From an uncultured Olsenella sp. (GTDB taxonomy: Bacteria; Actinomycetota; Coriobacteriia; Coriobacteriales; Atopobiaceae), in contig CASEQJ010000012.1 of assembly GCA_949290055.1 (NCBI GenBank), positions 1 to 52,220 on the forward strand: 52,220 nt of DNA, read 5' to 3'. The position numbers and the translations under genes are program-made. Positions 32,007 to 40,961 of this stretch are shown in pieces. The notes beneath the pieces were generated by a model. The model did not search any database. It was not told the DNA's origin and worked only from the letters and a program-made list of their open reading frames with translations. Each line of letters begins with the position of its first letter. The stretch's first letter is position 1.

Positions 32007-34229
32007 ATGAAGATCATAAAGCGCAACGGCTCGGAGGTCGCCTTCGACATTTCCAAGATCGAGAACGCCATCCGCGCGGCCAACGCCGAGGTGCCCGCCA
32101 GCGAGCGCCTCACCGAGCGCGAGATCAAGTTCGCCTCCCTGAACGTCACCGACGAGTGCATGGAGGCCGGCCACACCGTCACGGTCGAGGAGGTCCAGGA
32201 CCTCGTCGAGGACCAGCTCATGGGCCTGCACCACTTTGAGGTGGCCCGCAAGTACATAATCTACCGCTACGTGCAGAACCAGAAGCGCCACAAGAACACG
32301 ACCGACGACAAGATCCTCGCGCTGATCGAGTGCAACAACGAGGAGGTCAAGCAGGAGAACTCCAACAAGAACCCCACGGTGGTCTCCGTTCAGCGCGACT
32401 ACATGGCCGGCGAGGTCTCCAAGGACCTCACCATGCGCGAGCTGCTCCCCGCCGAGGTCGTGGAGGCCCACAACGAGGGAATCATTCACTTCCACGACTC
32501 GGACTACTTCGCCCAGCACATGCACAACTGCGACCTCGTGAACCTCGAGGATATGCTGCAGAACGGCACGGTGATCTCCGGCACGCTGATCGAGCGCCCG
32601 CACAGCTTCTCCACCGCCTGCAACATTGCCACGCAGATCATTGCCCAGGTGGCCTCCTGCCAGTACGGCGGCCAGTCGATCTCGCTCACGCACCTGGCGC
32701 CCTTCGTGGACGTCTCGCGCCAGAAGATCCGCCGCCAGGTGGAGGCCGAGATGGAGGTCATTGGCGCCGACCCCGGCGAGGAGAAGATCGCAGAGATCGT
32801 CGAGAAGCGCGTGCGCGAGGAGATCGCCCGCGGCGTCCAGACCATTCAGTACCAGGTCGTCACCCTCATGACCACCAACGGCCAGGCGCCGTTCATAACC
32901 GTGTTCATGTACCTCAACGAGGCCAAGAACGAGCGCGAGAAGGCCGACCTCGCCATGTGCATTGAGGAAATGCTCAAGCAGCGCTACGAGGGCGTCAAGA
33001 ACGAGGAGGGCGTCTGGATCACGCCAGCCTTCCCGAAGCTGATCTACGTGCTCGAGGAGGACAACGTTGCCGAGGGCACCCCGTACTTCTACCTCACCAA
33101 GCTCGCGGCCAAGTGCACCGCCAAGCGCATGGTGCCCGACTACATCTCTGAGAAGAAGATGCGCGAGTACAAGCTGTCCAAGGGCGAGACCGAGGGCAAC
33201 GGCGACTGCTACACCTGCATGGGCTGCCGCTCCTTCCTCACGCCGGACCGCTCGGGCAACGGCTTTGACAACGTGGCCAACGCCGGCAACTACGAGCCCG
33301 GCAAGCCCAAGTACTACGGCCGCTTCAACCAGGGCGTCGTGACGATCAACCTCGTGGACGTGGCGCTCTCCGCCCACCGCGACATGGACGAGTTCTGGAA
33401 GATCTTCGACGAGCGCCTGGAGCTCTGCCACCGAGCGCTGCGCTGCCGCCACGAGCGCCTGCTCGGCACCACCTCCGACGCCGCGCCGATCCTCTGGCAG
33501 TACGGCGCCCTCGCGCGCCTCAAGAAGGGCGAGAAGATCGACAAGCTGCTCTACGGCGGCTACTCCACGATCTCTCTGGGCTACGCGGGCCTCTACGAGT
33601 GCGTCAAGGCCATGACTGGCCACAGCCACACCGACGAGGAGGCCACGCCGTTCGCGCTGGCCGTCATGCAGCGCATGAACGACAAGTGCGCCGAGTGGAA
33701 GGCCGCCGAGAACATTGACTACTCGCTCTACGGCACGCCGCTCGAGTCCACCACCTACAAGTTCGCCAAGTGCCTGCAGCGCCGCTTTGGGATTATCCCC
33801 GGAATCACCGACAAGGGCTACATCACCAACAGCTACCACGTCCACGTGACCGAGGAGATCGACGCCTTCACCAAGCTGCGCTTTGAGTCCGAGTTCCAGC
33901 GCCTCTCCCCCGGCGGGGCCATTTCCTACGTCGAGGTGCCCGACATGCAGGACAACCTCGAGGCCGTCATCTCCGTCATGCAGTACATTTACGACCACAT
34001 TATGTACGCCGAGCTCAACACCAAGAGCGACTACTGCCAGGTGTGCGGCTACGACGGGGAGATTCAGATCGTGGAGGACGACGGCAAGCTCGTCTGGGAG
34101 TGCCCGCACTGCGGAAACCGCGACCAGTCCAAGATGAACGTCGCACGTCGCACCTGCGGCTACATTGGCACCCAGTTCTGGAACCAGGGCCGCACCGAGG
34201 AGATTCGCGACCGCGTGCTGCACCTGTAA
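32007..34229 (+). CDS. nrdD: Anaerobic (class III) ribonucleoside-triphosphate reductase
   Basis: A 740-residue glycyl-radical enzyme that makes deoxynucleotides without oxygen. An ATP-cone regulatory domain covers about residues 1-90 (IIKRNGSEVAFDISKIENAI). The catalytic core includes GDCYTCMGCRSFLTP and VVTINLVDVAL. A zinc site near the C-terminus has two CxxC pairs (CQVCGYDG and CPHCGNRD), and RTCGYIGTQFWNQGR carries the radical glycine. The ATG at 32007 follows GAAAGGG; the frame is open upstream but lacks a site. nrdG follows 226 bases later. No aerobic reductase is seen here, consistent with an anaerobe. Confidence 0.97.
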   Translation: MKIIKRNGSEVAFDISKIENAIRAANAEVPASERLTEREIKFASLNVTDECMEAGHTVTVEEVQDLVEDQLMGLHHFEVARKYIIYRYVQNQKRHKNTTDDKILALIECNNEEVKQENSNKNPTVVSVQRDYMAGEVSKDLTMRELLPAEVVEAHNEGIIHFHDSDYFAQHMHNCDLVNLEDMLQNGTVISGTLIERPHSFSTACNIATQIIAQVASCQYGGQSISLTHLAPFVDVSRQKIRRQVEAEMEVIGADPGEEKIAEIVEKRVREEIARGVQTIQYQVVTLMTTNGQAPFITVFMYLNEAKNEREKADLAMCIEEMLKQRYEGVKNEEGVWITPAFPKLIYVLEEDNVAEGTPYFYLTKLAAKCTAKRMVPDYISEKKMREYKLSKGETEGNGDCYTCMGCRSFLTPDRSGNGFDNVANAGNYEPGKPKYYGRFNQGVVTINLVDVALSAHRDMDEFWKIFDERLELCHRALRCRHERLLGTTSDAAPILWQYGALARLKKGEKIDKLLYGGYSTISLGYAGLYECVKAMTGHSHTDEEATPFALAVMQRMNDKCAEWKAAENIDYSLYGTPLESTTYKFAKCLQRRFGIIPGITDKGYITNSYHVHVTEEIDAFTKLRFESEFQRLSPGGAISYVEVPDMQDNLEAVISVMQYIYDHIMYAELNTKSDYCQVCGYDGEIQIVEDDGKLVWECPHCGNRDQSKMNVARRTCGYIGTQFWNQGRTEEIRDRVLHL

Positions 34230-34255
34230 CGGCTTTTGCGCGGAACGCGGCAAGA

Positions 34256-34294
34256 ACTCGCGGCGGGCCTCATCGCCTGGGGTCCGCCGCGAGT
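34256..34294 (+). terminator. Hairpin between nrdD and nrdG
   Basis: ACTCGCGGCGG (34256-34266) and its complement (34284-34294) form an 11-bp perfect stem 26 bases after the nrdD stop. The preceding GGCAAGAACTCGCGGCGG is identical to part of the hairpin after the DegV gene at 5944-5961. It may attenuate rather than stop transcription, since nrdG lies downstream. Confidence 0.6.
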
Positions 34295-34340
34295 CGTCTC
34301 CAGCCGAGGTTCTTCTCGCCCGCCCTTGACCGCACCCAAC

Positions 34341-34415
34341 TCACCGAAGCGGAGCAACTGCGGAAAACAGGGTTAAAAATCGGGCGAGTTTTACGCAATT
34401 CCTCCGCCTCGGTGA
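34341..34415. repeat. Long imperfect palindrome upstream of nrdG
   Basis: A left arm beginning TCACCGAAGCGGAG (34341-34369) and a right arm ending CTCCGCCTCGGTGA (34388-34415) are complementary at about 27 of 31 positions, with an A/T-containing centre (GGGTTAAAAATCGGG). The right arm ends 40 bases before the nrdG start. The base changes between arms mostly keep partial pairing. It could be an operator for a large symmetric complex, an RNA element, or a mobile palindrome. Confidence 0.7.
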
Positions 34416-34455
34416 AACGAGGGGGGCGCACGACCACCAACCACAGGGGATGCCC

Positions 34456-35013
34456 ATGAACTACGCGAACATAAAGTACTGCGACATAGCCAACGGTCCC
34501 GGCGTGCGCACCACGCTCTTTGTCTCCGGGTGCCGCCTGCACTGCCCCAACTGCTTCAACGAGGAGGCGTGGGACTTCGAGGCCGGCGAGCCGTTCACGG
34601 ACGCGGTGGCCGAGAAGATCATGGACTCCCTGGACGTGCCCTACGTGGGCGGTCTCACCATTCTCGGCGGCGAGCCCATGGAGCCCGAGAACCAGCAGGG
34701 GCTCGTGGGCTTTCTGGAGGCGGTGCGCGAGCGCTTTGGGGAGAGCAAGTCGATCTGGCTCTTCTCGGGTCACACGTGGGACCAGCTGGCCCCCGGCGGC
34801 GCCTGGAACCTGGGCGAGGTCACCGACCGGCTGCTCGACACGCTGGACGTGCTCGTGGACGGACCCTTCGTGCAGGATCTCCACGACATAACGCTGCGCT
34901 TCCGCGGCTCCTCCAACCAGCGGCTCATTGACGTGCGCGCCACGCTCGAGGCACCGGGCGACGACGTCGTCTGGTGGGAGGACGAGCCGATCTTTGCCAC
35001 GCACACCATGTGA
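34456..35013 (+). CDS. nrdG: Anaerobic ribonucleotide reductase activating protein
   Basis: A 185-residue radical SAM enzyme that installs the glycyl radical on NrdD. The cluster-binding CRLHCPNC (CX3CX2C), GPGVRTTLFVSG before it, and TILGGEPMEPEN (SAM-binding GGE) are typical. Two ATGs compete: the first (34450) is merged with the AGGGG ribosome site, whereas the second (34456) lies 6 bases after it and is preferred. A clear terminator follows. It has its own 226-base upstream region with two hairpins, so expression may differ from nrdD. Confidence 0.96.
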   Translation: MNYANIKYCDIANGPGVRTTLFVSGCRLHCPNCFNEEAWDFEAGEPFTDAVAEKIMDSLDVPYVGGLTILGGEPMEPENQQGLVGFLEAVRERFGESKSIWLFSGHTWDQLAPGGAWNLGEVTDRLLDTLDVLVDGPFVQDLHDITLRFRGSSNQRLIDVRATLEAPGDDVVWWEDEPIFATHTM

Positions 35014-35019
35014 GCCATG

Positions 35020-35055
35020 CCAAAATGGGGTCAGGCCCCGTTTTGGTACGTTTTT
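35020..35055 (+). terminator. Rho-independent terminator after nrdG
   Basis: CCAAAATGGGG (35020-35030) pairs with CCCCGTTTTGG (35036-35046) around a 5-base loop, with one G-T pair. TACG and TTTTT (35051-35055) follow. It begins 7 bases after the nrdG stop. Confidence 0.85.
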
Positions 35056-35187
35056 GAACCGCTCACGGGCGAGATAAGGCCGCCCGCGAAGTCGTTGCGG
35101 CCGCCCCGACGAGCGCCGGGCGCCCTGAGCTGCGGGCGCAGACTGGTGAGAGCCACCGAAAAGCCTGCTGAAAGCACCCGCTGGTAA

Positions 35188-35214
35188 CCTCCTTCGCACG
35201 TCGAACGAAGGAGG
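35188..35214 (+). promoter_or_regulatory. Hairpin that buries the ribosome binding site of the next gene
   Basis: CCTCCTTCG (35188-35196) is the exact complement of CGAAGGAGG (35206-35214), with a 9-base loop. The right arm is the Shine-Dalgarno sequence of the gene starting at 35219. The 130 bases upstream are rich in small stems (for example GGTGAGAGCCACC at 35143-35155). This would act as a translational switch; I do not recognise a known riboswitch class. Confidence 0.6.
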
Positions 35215-35218
35215 AGCC

Positions 35219-35917
35219 ATGACAAGACCAAGGACCGTGGGCGACGTCTTCAGGAGCGCTCGGGCGCCCTACTCGCACATGGACGAGGCGGACGCGCGCC
35301 TGTTCTACTCGACCATGAACGCACTGCTCGTCTATGCCAACGAACGGCTGCACGTGGTCGCTCCCGAGCGCCTGCGGGAGCGCCCGGAGAACCCCGTCAT
35401 GCTCTACGAGAGCGGCGGGCAGGTCTCGGAGGAGCTCTGGAAGCACCGCGAGCTCGTGGACGACTTCGTGGGCGACAACCCGCTCGGCCTCTCCGAGCGC
35501 CAGCTCGCCGTCGCCCGCCCCTGGCGCTACGCCCTGCGCGACATGTTCACCGCCGTCGACGCCAACGAGGACCGCGCGCTCTACATGAACGAGGACCGCC
35601 TCTTTGTGGTGGGTGCCGCGCAGGACCCCGCCGACGCGCACGTCCACCACATACCCTCGCTCATGCTGCTGACGCTTTTGCCCTTCAAGGGCGGGATCGT
35701 GACGGACGGCAAGACGCTGCACCTCTCGCCGGAGCCGGCCTCGTGGGCCGTGCCCCTCATAGCGCGGCAGGTCGTGGAGGTGGCCGGGCGCCGTCCGGTC
35801 TCGAGCGCGCGGCAGCTCACCGCCTACGCGCGCGGGATTCCCGACGACGAGAACCGCCTCACAGAGCGGTTCCAGCGCATGGTCGACCGGGGGTTCGCGA
35901 GCGGCGAGCTCGTCTAG
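35219..35917 (+). CDS. Hypothetical protein, 232 aa
   Basis: A soluble protein without signal peptide or membrane segment. I do not recognise its family. It has a charged, helical N-terminal half and a central hydrophobic segment IPSLMLLTLLPFKGGIVTDG followed by TLHLSPEPASW, then a helical C-terminus (LTERFQRMVDRGFASGELV). The strong AAGGAGGAG lies 2-4 bases before the ATG inside a 9-bp stem. The upstream neighbour is terminated before it and the downstream neighbour is convergent, so it is transcribed alone. Proteins with an LLPFKGGIVTDG-like segment are seen in Firmicutes and Coriobacteriia as uncharacterised proteins. Confidence 0.75.
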   Translation: MTRPRTVGDVFRSARAPYSHMDEADARLFYSTMNALLVYANERLHVVAPERLRERPENPVMLYESGGQVSEELWKHRELVDDFVGDNPLGLSERQLAVARPWRYALRDMFTAVDANEDRALYMNEDRLFVVGAAQDPADAHVHHIPSLMLLTLLPFKGGIVTDGKTLHLSPEPASWAVPLIARQVVEVAGRRPVSSARQLTAYARGIPDDENRLTERFQRMVDRGFASGELV

Positions 35918-35934
35918 GCCCGCCCGCGAGAGCC

Positions 35935-37137
35935 TCAGAAGGCGTGCTCGGCGAGACGGGAGAAGGCCTCCTGCACGCGGGAGAGCGGCAGCGCGAGGTT
36001 CATGCGAATGTGGCAGGGGCCGTTGAAGGCGCGCCCGTCCTGCCAGTACACGCCCGCGCGCCACCCCGCGCGCAGGAGGTCGTCGAGGGAGCGCCCGCTC
36101 TTCTCGCACCACGCCGAGCAGTCGAGGAACAGCATGTAGGTGCCCTGAGGACGGGAGACGCTCACGCCGGGGAGGCGCTGCTCGATGAAGTCGCACGCCC
36201 AGTCGACGTTGCCGGCGATCACCTGGTTGAGCTCGTCGGCCCACGCGCGCCCCTCGGGACCGTAGGCGCCGATCAGCGCGTGCTGCGAGAGCACGTTCAT
36301 GCTGTTGTAGTGGGTCTTGGAGCCCTTCGACGTCACGCGGTCGCGCAGGTAGTCGTCATAGATCACATGGTAGCTGCCGATAAGCCCGGCGAGGTTGAAG
36401 GTTTTGCTCGGCGCGTAGAGGGCCACGGTGCGCCTGCGGGCGTCCTCGGAGACGGACTGCGTGGGGACGTGGGCCACGCCCGGGCGGACGATGTCGGACC
36501 AGATCTCGTCGGAGACCACGACGCAGTCGTACTTCTCGAAGAGCGCCATCGCCCGCTCGACCTCCCAGCGCTCCCAGACGCGACCGCAGGGGTTGTGCGG
36601 CGAGCAGAAGATCGCCACGTGGACGTGCTCCTCGGCGAGGCGGCGCTCCATGTCCTCAAAGTCCATGCGCCAGACGCCCGCCTCGTCGCGCACCAGCGGC
36701 GAGTGAACGATCCTGAAGCCGTTGTCCTCGAGACTGTGCGTGAACCCAATGTAGGTGGGGCTGTGCACGAGCACGGGGTCTCCCGGCGCCGCGAAGGCCG
36801 TGAGGGCAGAGACCACGCCGCCCAGCACGCCGTTCTCGTAGCCAATGTACTCGGGGAGCAGGTCGGCCACGCCCTTGCGGTCGCGGTGCCAGTCAATGAT
36901 CGCCTGGTAGTAGGCGTCGCTGGGCGAGAAGTACCCGAAGGTCGGGTGCTGGAGGCGCTCCGTGATCGCCCGCGTGATCGAGGGCGCCACGGGAAAGCTC
37001 ATGTCCGCGACCCACATGGGAATGGGGTCAAAGCCCGCCTCCGGCGCGGGGTAGCCCGAGCTGGGAGCGCCAATGGCGTCGAGCGCGAGCGCGTCATGGC
37101 CCGCGCGGTCCAGGATCGAGGTGAAGTCGTAGGTCAT
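35935..37137 (-). CDS. MalY/PatB family aminotransferase (cystathionine beta-lyase)
   Basis: A 400-residue PLP enzyme of the MalY/PatB group, which cleave cystathionine or cysteine conjugates to a thiol, pyruvate and ammonia. Signatures are FDPIPMWVADMSFPVAP, YGYFSP-like FGYFSPSDAYYQAIIDW, IFCSPHNPCGRVW, VVSDEIWSDIV and the lysine in ALYAPSKTFNLAGLIGSY. The ATG at 37137 lies 9 bases after GAAGGGG. It lies downstream of leuB on the same strand but 168 bases away with a set of inverted repeats between, so it probably has its own promoter. It would supply homocysteine or remove toxic thiol conjugates. Confidence 0.9.
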   Translation of the reverse strand: MTYDFTSILDRAGHDALALDAIGAPSSGYPAPEAGFDPIPMWVADMSFPVAPSITRAITERLQHPTFGYFSPSDAYYQAIIDWHRDRKGVADLLPEYIGYENGVLGGVVSALTAFAAPGDPVLVHSPTYIGFTHSLEDNGFRIVHSPLVRDEAGVWRMDFEDMERRLAEEHVHVAIFCSPHNPCGRVWERWEVERAMALFEKYDCVVVSDEIWSDIVRPGVAHVPTQSVSEDARRRTVALYAPSKTFNLAGLIGSYHVIYDDYLRDRVTSKGSKTHYNSMNVLSQHALIGAYGPEGRAWADELNQVIAGNVDWACDFIEQRLPGVSVSRPQGTYMLFLDCSAWCEKSGRSLDDLLRAGWRAGVYWQDGRAFNGPCHIRMNLALPLSRVQEAFSRLAEHAF

Positions 37138-37198
37138 GGGCGCCCCTTCGTCGCGTTGTCCTCTGACAGCATACGCCGTTCTTCTCGCCTGTCCGCAC

Positions 37199-37273
37199 AT
37201 AACGCGCACAGATTGCCGTGCGCGTTATTTCCACCTGCGGATATGTGCGATTGAAGCAAACTGTGCGCGTTAT
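37199..37273. promoter_or_regulatory. Three GTGCGCGTTAT sites upstream of the MalY-type gene
   Basis: ATAACGCGCAC (37199-37209) faces GTGCGCGTTAT (37218-37228), giving a perfect 11-bp inverted repeat with an 8-base centre. A third copy (37263-37273) lies 45 bp further on. Outer blocks also pair (CGCACATA 37194-37201 with TATGTGCG 37241-37248; AACGCGCACAG near 37201 with its complement near 37261). They lie between leuB and the lyase start, where a GGCGAGAAGAAC motif (37178-37189) also occurs. A regulator-binding site is likely. Confidence 0.6.
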
Positions 37274-37305
37274 TTGCCGTTGGCGAGAAGGACCACGGGT
37301 CGGAC

Positions 37306-38436
37306 CTAGCCCAGGGCCTCCACGATCTTGTCGCCCATGGCCGCGGTGCCGAGGACCCTCTCGGCCGGCGTCTCCTCGTCGGCAATGTCCACGGTGCGCC
37401 AGCCCTCGTCGAGCACGCGCGTGACCGCGGCGGCCAACTCGTCGGCGGCGTCGTCCATGCCAAAGCTGTAGCGCAGCATGAGCTCCACCGAGAGGATCTG
37501 CGCGATCGGGTTGGCGATCCCCTGGCCCGCAATGTCCGGCGCGGAGCCGTGGCTCGGCTCGTAGAGGGCCGTGCCGTCGCCCAGGCTCGCGGAGGCGAGC
37601 ATGCCGAGCGAGCCCGTGAGCATAGAGGCCTCGTCGGAGAGGATGTCGCCGAAGGTGTTCTCGGTCACGAGCACGTCAAACTGACGCGGGTTGGCCACGA
37701 GCTGCATGGCCGCGTTGTCCACGTACATGTCCTCCAGGCGCACGTCGGGGTACTCGGCGGCGACGTTGTGCGCCACCTCGCGCCACATGCGGGAGGTGTC
37801 GAGCACGTTGGCCTTGTCCACGGAGTGCACCACGCCCCTGCGGCGGCGCGCCGCGTCAAAGGCCCAGCGCACCACGCGGTCGACCTCGTACTCGGAGTAC
37901 TCGAGAATGTCGCGCGCGTACTCGCCGCGGGCGCCGCCCACGCCGGCGCCCTCGACGCCCATCATGCGCTCATGACCGCCAAAGTAGAGGCCGCCGGTGA
38001 GCTCGCGAACAATCACCAGGTCAACGCCCGTGAGCACCTCGCGCTTGAGCGTGGAGGCGTCGATCAGCGCGTCGAACATGCGCACCGGGCGCAGGTTGAG
38101 GTAGAGCCCCAGCTCCTTGCGAATGGCGAGCAGACCCTGCTCCGGCCGCACGGCGCCCACGCGCGTGTCGGTCCACTTGGGACCGCCCACCGCTGCGAGA
38201 AGGACGGCGTCTGAGGCCTTTGCCGCCTCGAGCGTCTCGGGCGGCAGCGCCGAGACCGGGCCGCCGGCCGCCTCGGTGGCGTCGATCGCCGCGCCGCCGA
38301 TCAGGTGGTCCTCGCAGACGAACTCGACGTCGTACTTCTCGCCCAGCGCCGCGAGGACCTTCTTGCCCTCGGCAATGATCTCGGGGCCGATGCCGTCACC
38401 CGGCAGCGTGCAGACGCGATAGGTCACAGAGGCCAT
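37306..38436 (-). CDS. leuB: 3-isopropylmalate dehydrogenase
   Basis: A 376-residue NAD-dependent enzyme that oxidises and decarboxylates 3-isopropylmalate, the third step of leucine synthesis. Features are LPGDGIGPEIIAEG, LGLYLNLRPVRMF, IVRELTGGLYFG, the catalytic region VHSVDKANVL, and LYEPSHGSAPDIAGQGIANP. The ATG at 38436 lies 2 bases after the leuD stop. Length is normal. It is the last leu gene of the leuD-leuB unit. Confidence 0.96.
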   Translation of the reverse strand: MASVTYRVCTLPGDGIGPEIIAEGKKVLAALGEKYDVEFVCEDHLIGGAAIDATEAAGGPVSALPPETLEAAKASDAVLLAAVGGPKWTDTRVGAVRPEQGLLAIRKELGLYLNLRPVRMFDALIDASTLKREVLTGVDLVIVRELTGGLYFGGHERMMGVEGAGVGGARGEYARDILEYSEYEVDRVVRWAFDAARRRRGVVHSVDKANVLDTSRMWREVAHNVAAEYPDVRLEDMYVDNAAMQLVANPRQFDVLVTENTFGDILSDEASMLTGSLGMLASASLGDGTALYEPSHGSAPDIAGQGIANPIAQILSVELMLRYSFGMDDAADELAAAVTRVLDEGWRTVDIADEETPAERVLGTAAMGDKIVEALG

Positions 38437-38438
38437 GG

Positions 38439-38945
38439 CTAGTTCCCGCCCTTCTCGGCCATGACGCGCTTGGTGCGCGCGACGAGGCCGCCGTCGTTGA
38501 TGATCTCCTGAATGAACGGCGGGAACGGCTGCGCGTGGAAGACGGCGCCCGTGGTCTCGTCGGTTATGGTTCCGGTGTCGGCGTCCACGGAGACCACGTC
38601 GCCGTCGGATATGGCGTCGACGGCCTCGGGGCACTCCAGAATGGGCAGGCCCATGTTGATCGAGTTGCGGTAGAAGATCCGCGCAAAGCTCTTGGCGATC
38701 ACACAGGAGACGCCGGCGGCCTTGATCGCCACGGGCGCGTGCTCGCGGGAGGAGCCGCAGCCAAAGTTCTCGTCGGCCACCACGATGTCGCCGGGCTTCA
38801 CGCGGCCCACGAACGTGGGGTCGAGATCCTCGAGGCAGTGCTTGGCGAGCTCGGCCGGGTCCGACGTGTTGAGGTAGCGCGCCGGAATGATCACGTCGGT
38901 GTCGATGTCGCGCCCGTAGCGGAAGACGGTTCCCTTGAACTGCAT
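38439..38945 (-). CDS. leuD: 3-isopropylmalate dehydratase small subunit
   Basis: A 168-residue small (swivel-domain) subunit of isopropylmalate isomerase, partner of LeuC. The family motifs [17 protein letters not shown] and the substrate-loop [13 protein letters not shown] are clear. It belongs to the short archaeal/clostridial type of LeuD. It is followed directly by leuB, but its partner leuC lies 3.7 kb upstream, with a sugar isomerase and a kinase between them. A hairpin-rich 293-base region precedes it. Confidence 0.95.
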   Translation of the reverse strand: MQFKGTVFRYGRDIDTDVIIPARYLNTSDPAELAKHCLEDLDPTFVGRVKPGDIVVADENFGCGSSREHAPVAIKAAGVSCVIAKSFARIFYRNSINMGLPILECPEAVDAISDGDVVSVDADTGTITDETTGAVFHAQPFPPFIQEIINDGGLVARTKRVMAEKGGN

Positions 38946-38971
38946 CGTTGTCCTTTCTGGTCGCTCTCGGC

Positions 38972-39042
38972 GCCGCCGGGACCATCCCCGTGCTCAAACA
39001 GTTTGCTGCGCAAAAACTGCGCGCGGGAATGGTCCCGGCGGC
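38972..39042. terminator. Long hairpin upstream of leuD
   Basis: GCCGCCGGGACCATCCCCG (38972-38990) and its complement (39024-39042) form a 19-bp stem with one mismatch. Inside, CAGTTT and AAACTG pair again. It lies between the isomerase gene and leuD, both leftward. Because it is so close to the leuD start (27 bases) it may be a leader structure as well as a terminator of the sugar genes. A GAGAAGAACG copy of the leader motif follows at 39051. Confidence 0.6.
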
Positions 39043-39164
39043 TCGTGGTCGAGAAGAACGTGCGGGTGGCGGGGGAACCGTCTGACGCGGCTCGCGCCAT
39101 GCGGACCTCCACCTTCTCTGTGGCGCATTCTAGCGTCGGGAGCGGGGAGCTCTTGCGGAAAGGG

Positions 39165-39210
39165 GGACGGGTTCTTCGAGCATTAACGGAACTGCTCTCA
39201 GAACCCGTCC
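39165..39210 (-). terminator. Hairpin terminator after the sugar isomerase gene
   Basis: GGACGGGTTCT (39165-39175) and AGAACCCGTCC (39200-39210) form a perfect 11-bp stem, and GAGCA (39178-39182) with TGCTC (39193-39197) extends it inside. It starts 28 bases after the isomerase stop, so it separates the sugar genes from leuD-leuB. The T-run is weak. Confidence 0.65.
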
Positions 39211-39238
39211 GAAGGGTCAGGCTGTGTCGGGCGCGTGC

Positions 39239-40741
<1,503 letters not shown>

Positions 40742-40823
40742 GCTGTTCTCCTCTCCTTCGGGCGCGAGCGTTCCGCGTCCCATGAATCTCCCTATGCGTA
40801 ACCTAGTACGGACACGCGTTTAA

Positions 40824-40910
40824 AAAACGTTTACTGACAAGCAATTCCGTGAACGGTAGACATTCTCTCGGCGACGGTGCAACGTCGAGAAATGTGTCTC
40901 TAAACGTTTA
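40824..40910. promoter_or_regulatory. Two LacI/GalR-type operator candidates
   Basis: AAAACGTTTA (40824-40833) and the perfect palindrome TAAACGTTTA (40901-40910) share the central CG-type symmetry of LacI/GalR-family operators. Their centres are 77 bp apart, suitable for DNA looping. They lie between the kinase and the isomerase genes, 83 bases and 160 bases before the isomerase start. No LacI-family gene is in the window. Confidence 0.55.
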
Positions 40911-40961
40911 TGAACAAGAGGCAAACGACCAGCCGAACAACGGCCGAGAAGAACGTGCTCC

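Noticed and set aside
31956..34253. 765-codon open frame opposite nrdD
   Set aside because: It is a high-GC antisense shadow of nrdD; the nrdD strand has all family motifs and a ribosome site.
35020..35218. Known riboswitch before the 232-residue protein
   Set aside because: I could not match the sequence to the conserved cores of cobalamin, TPP, SAM, glycine, fluoride or ZTP riboswitches.
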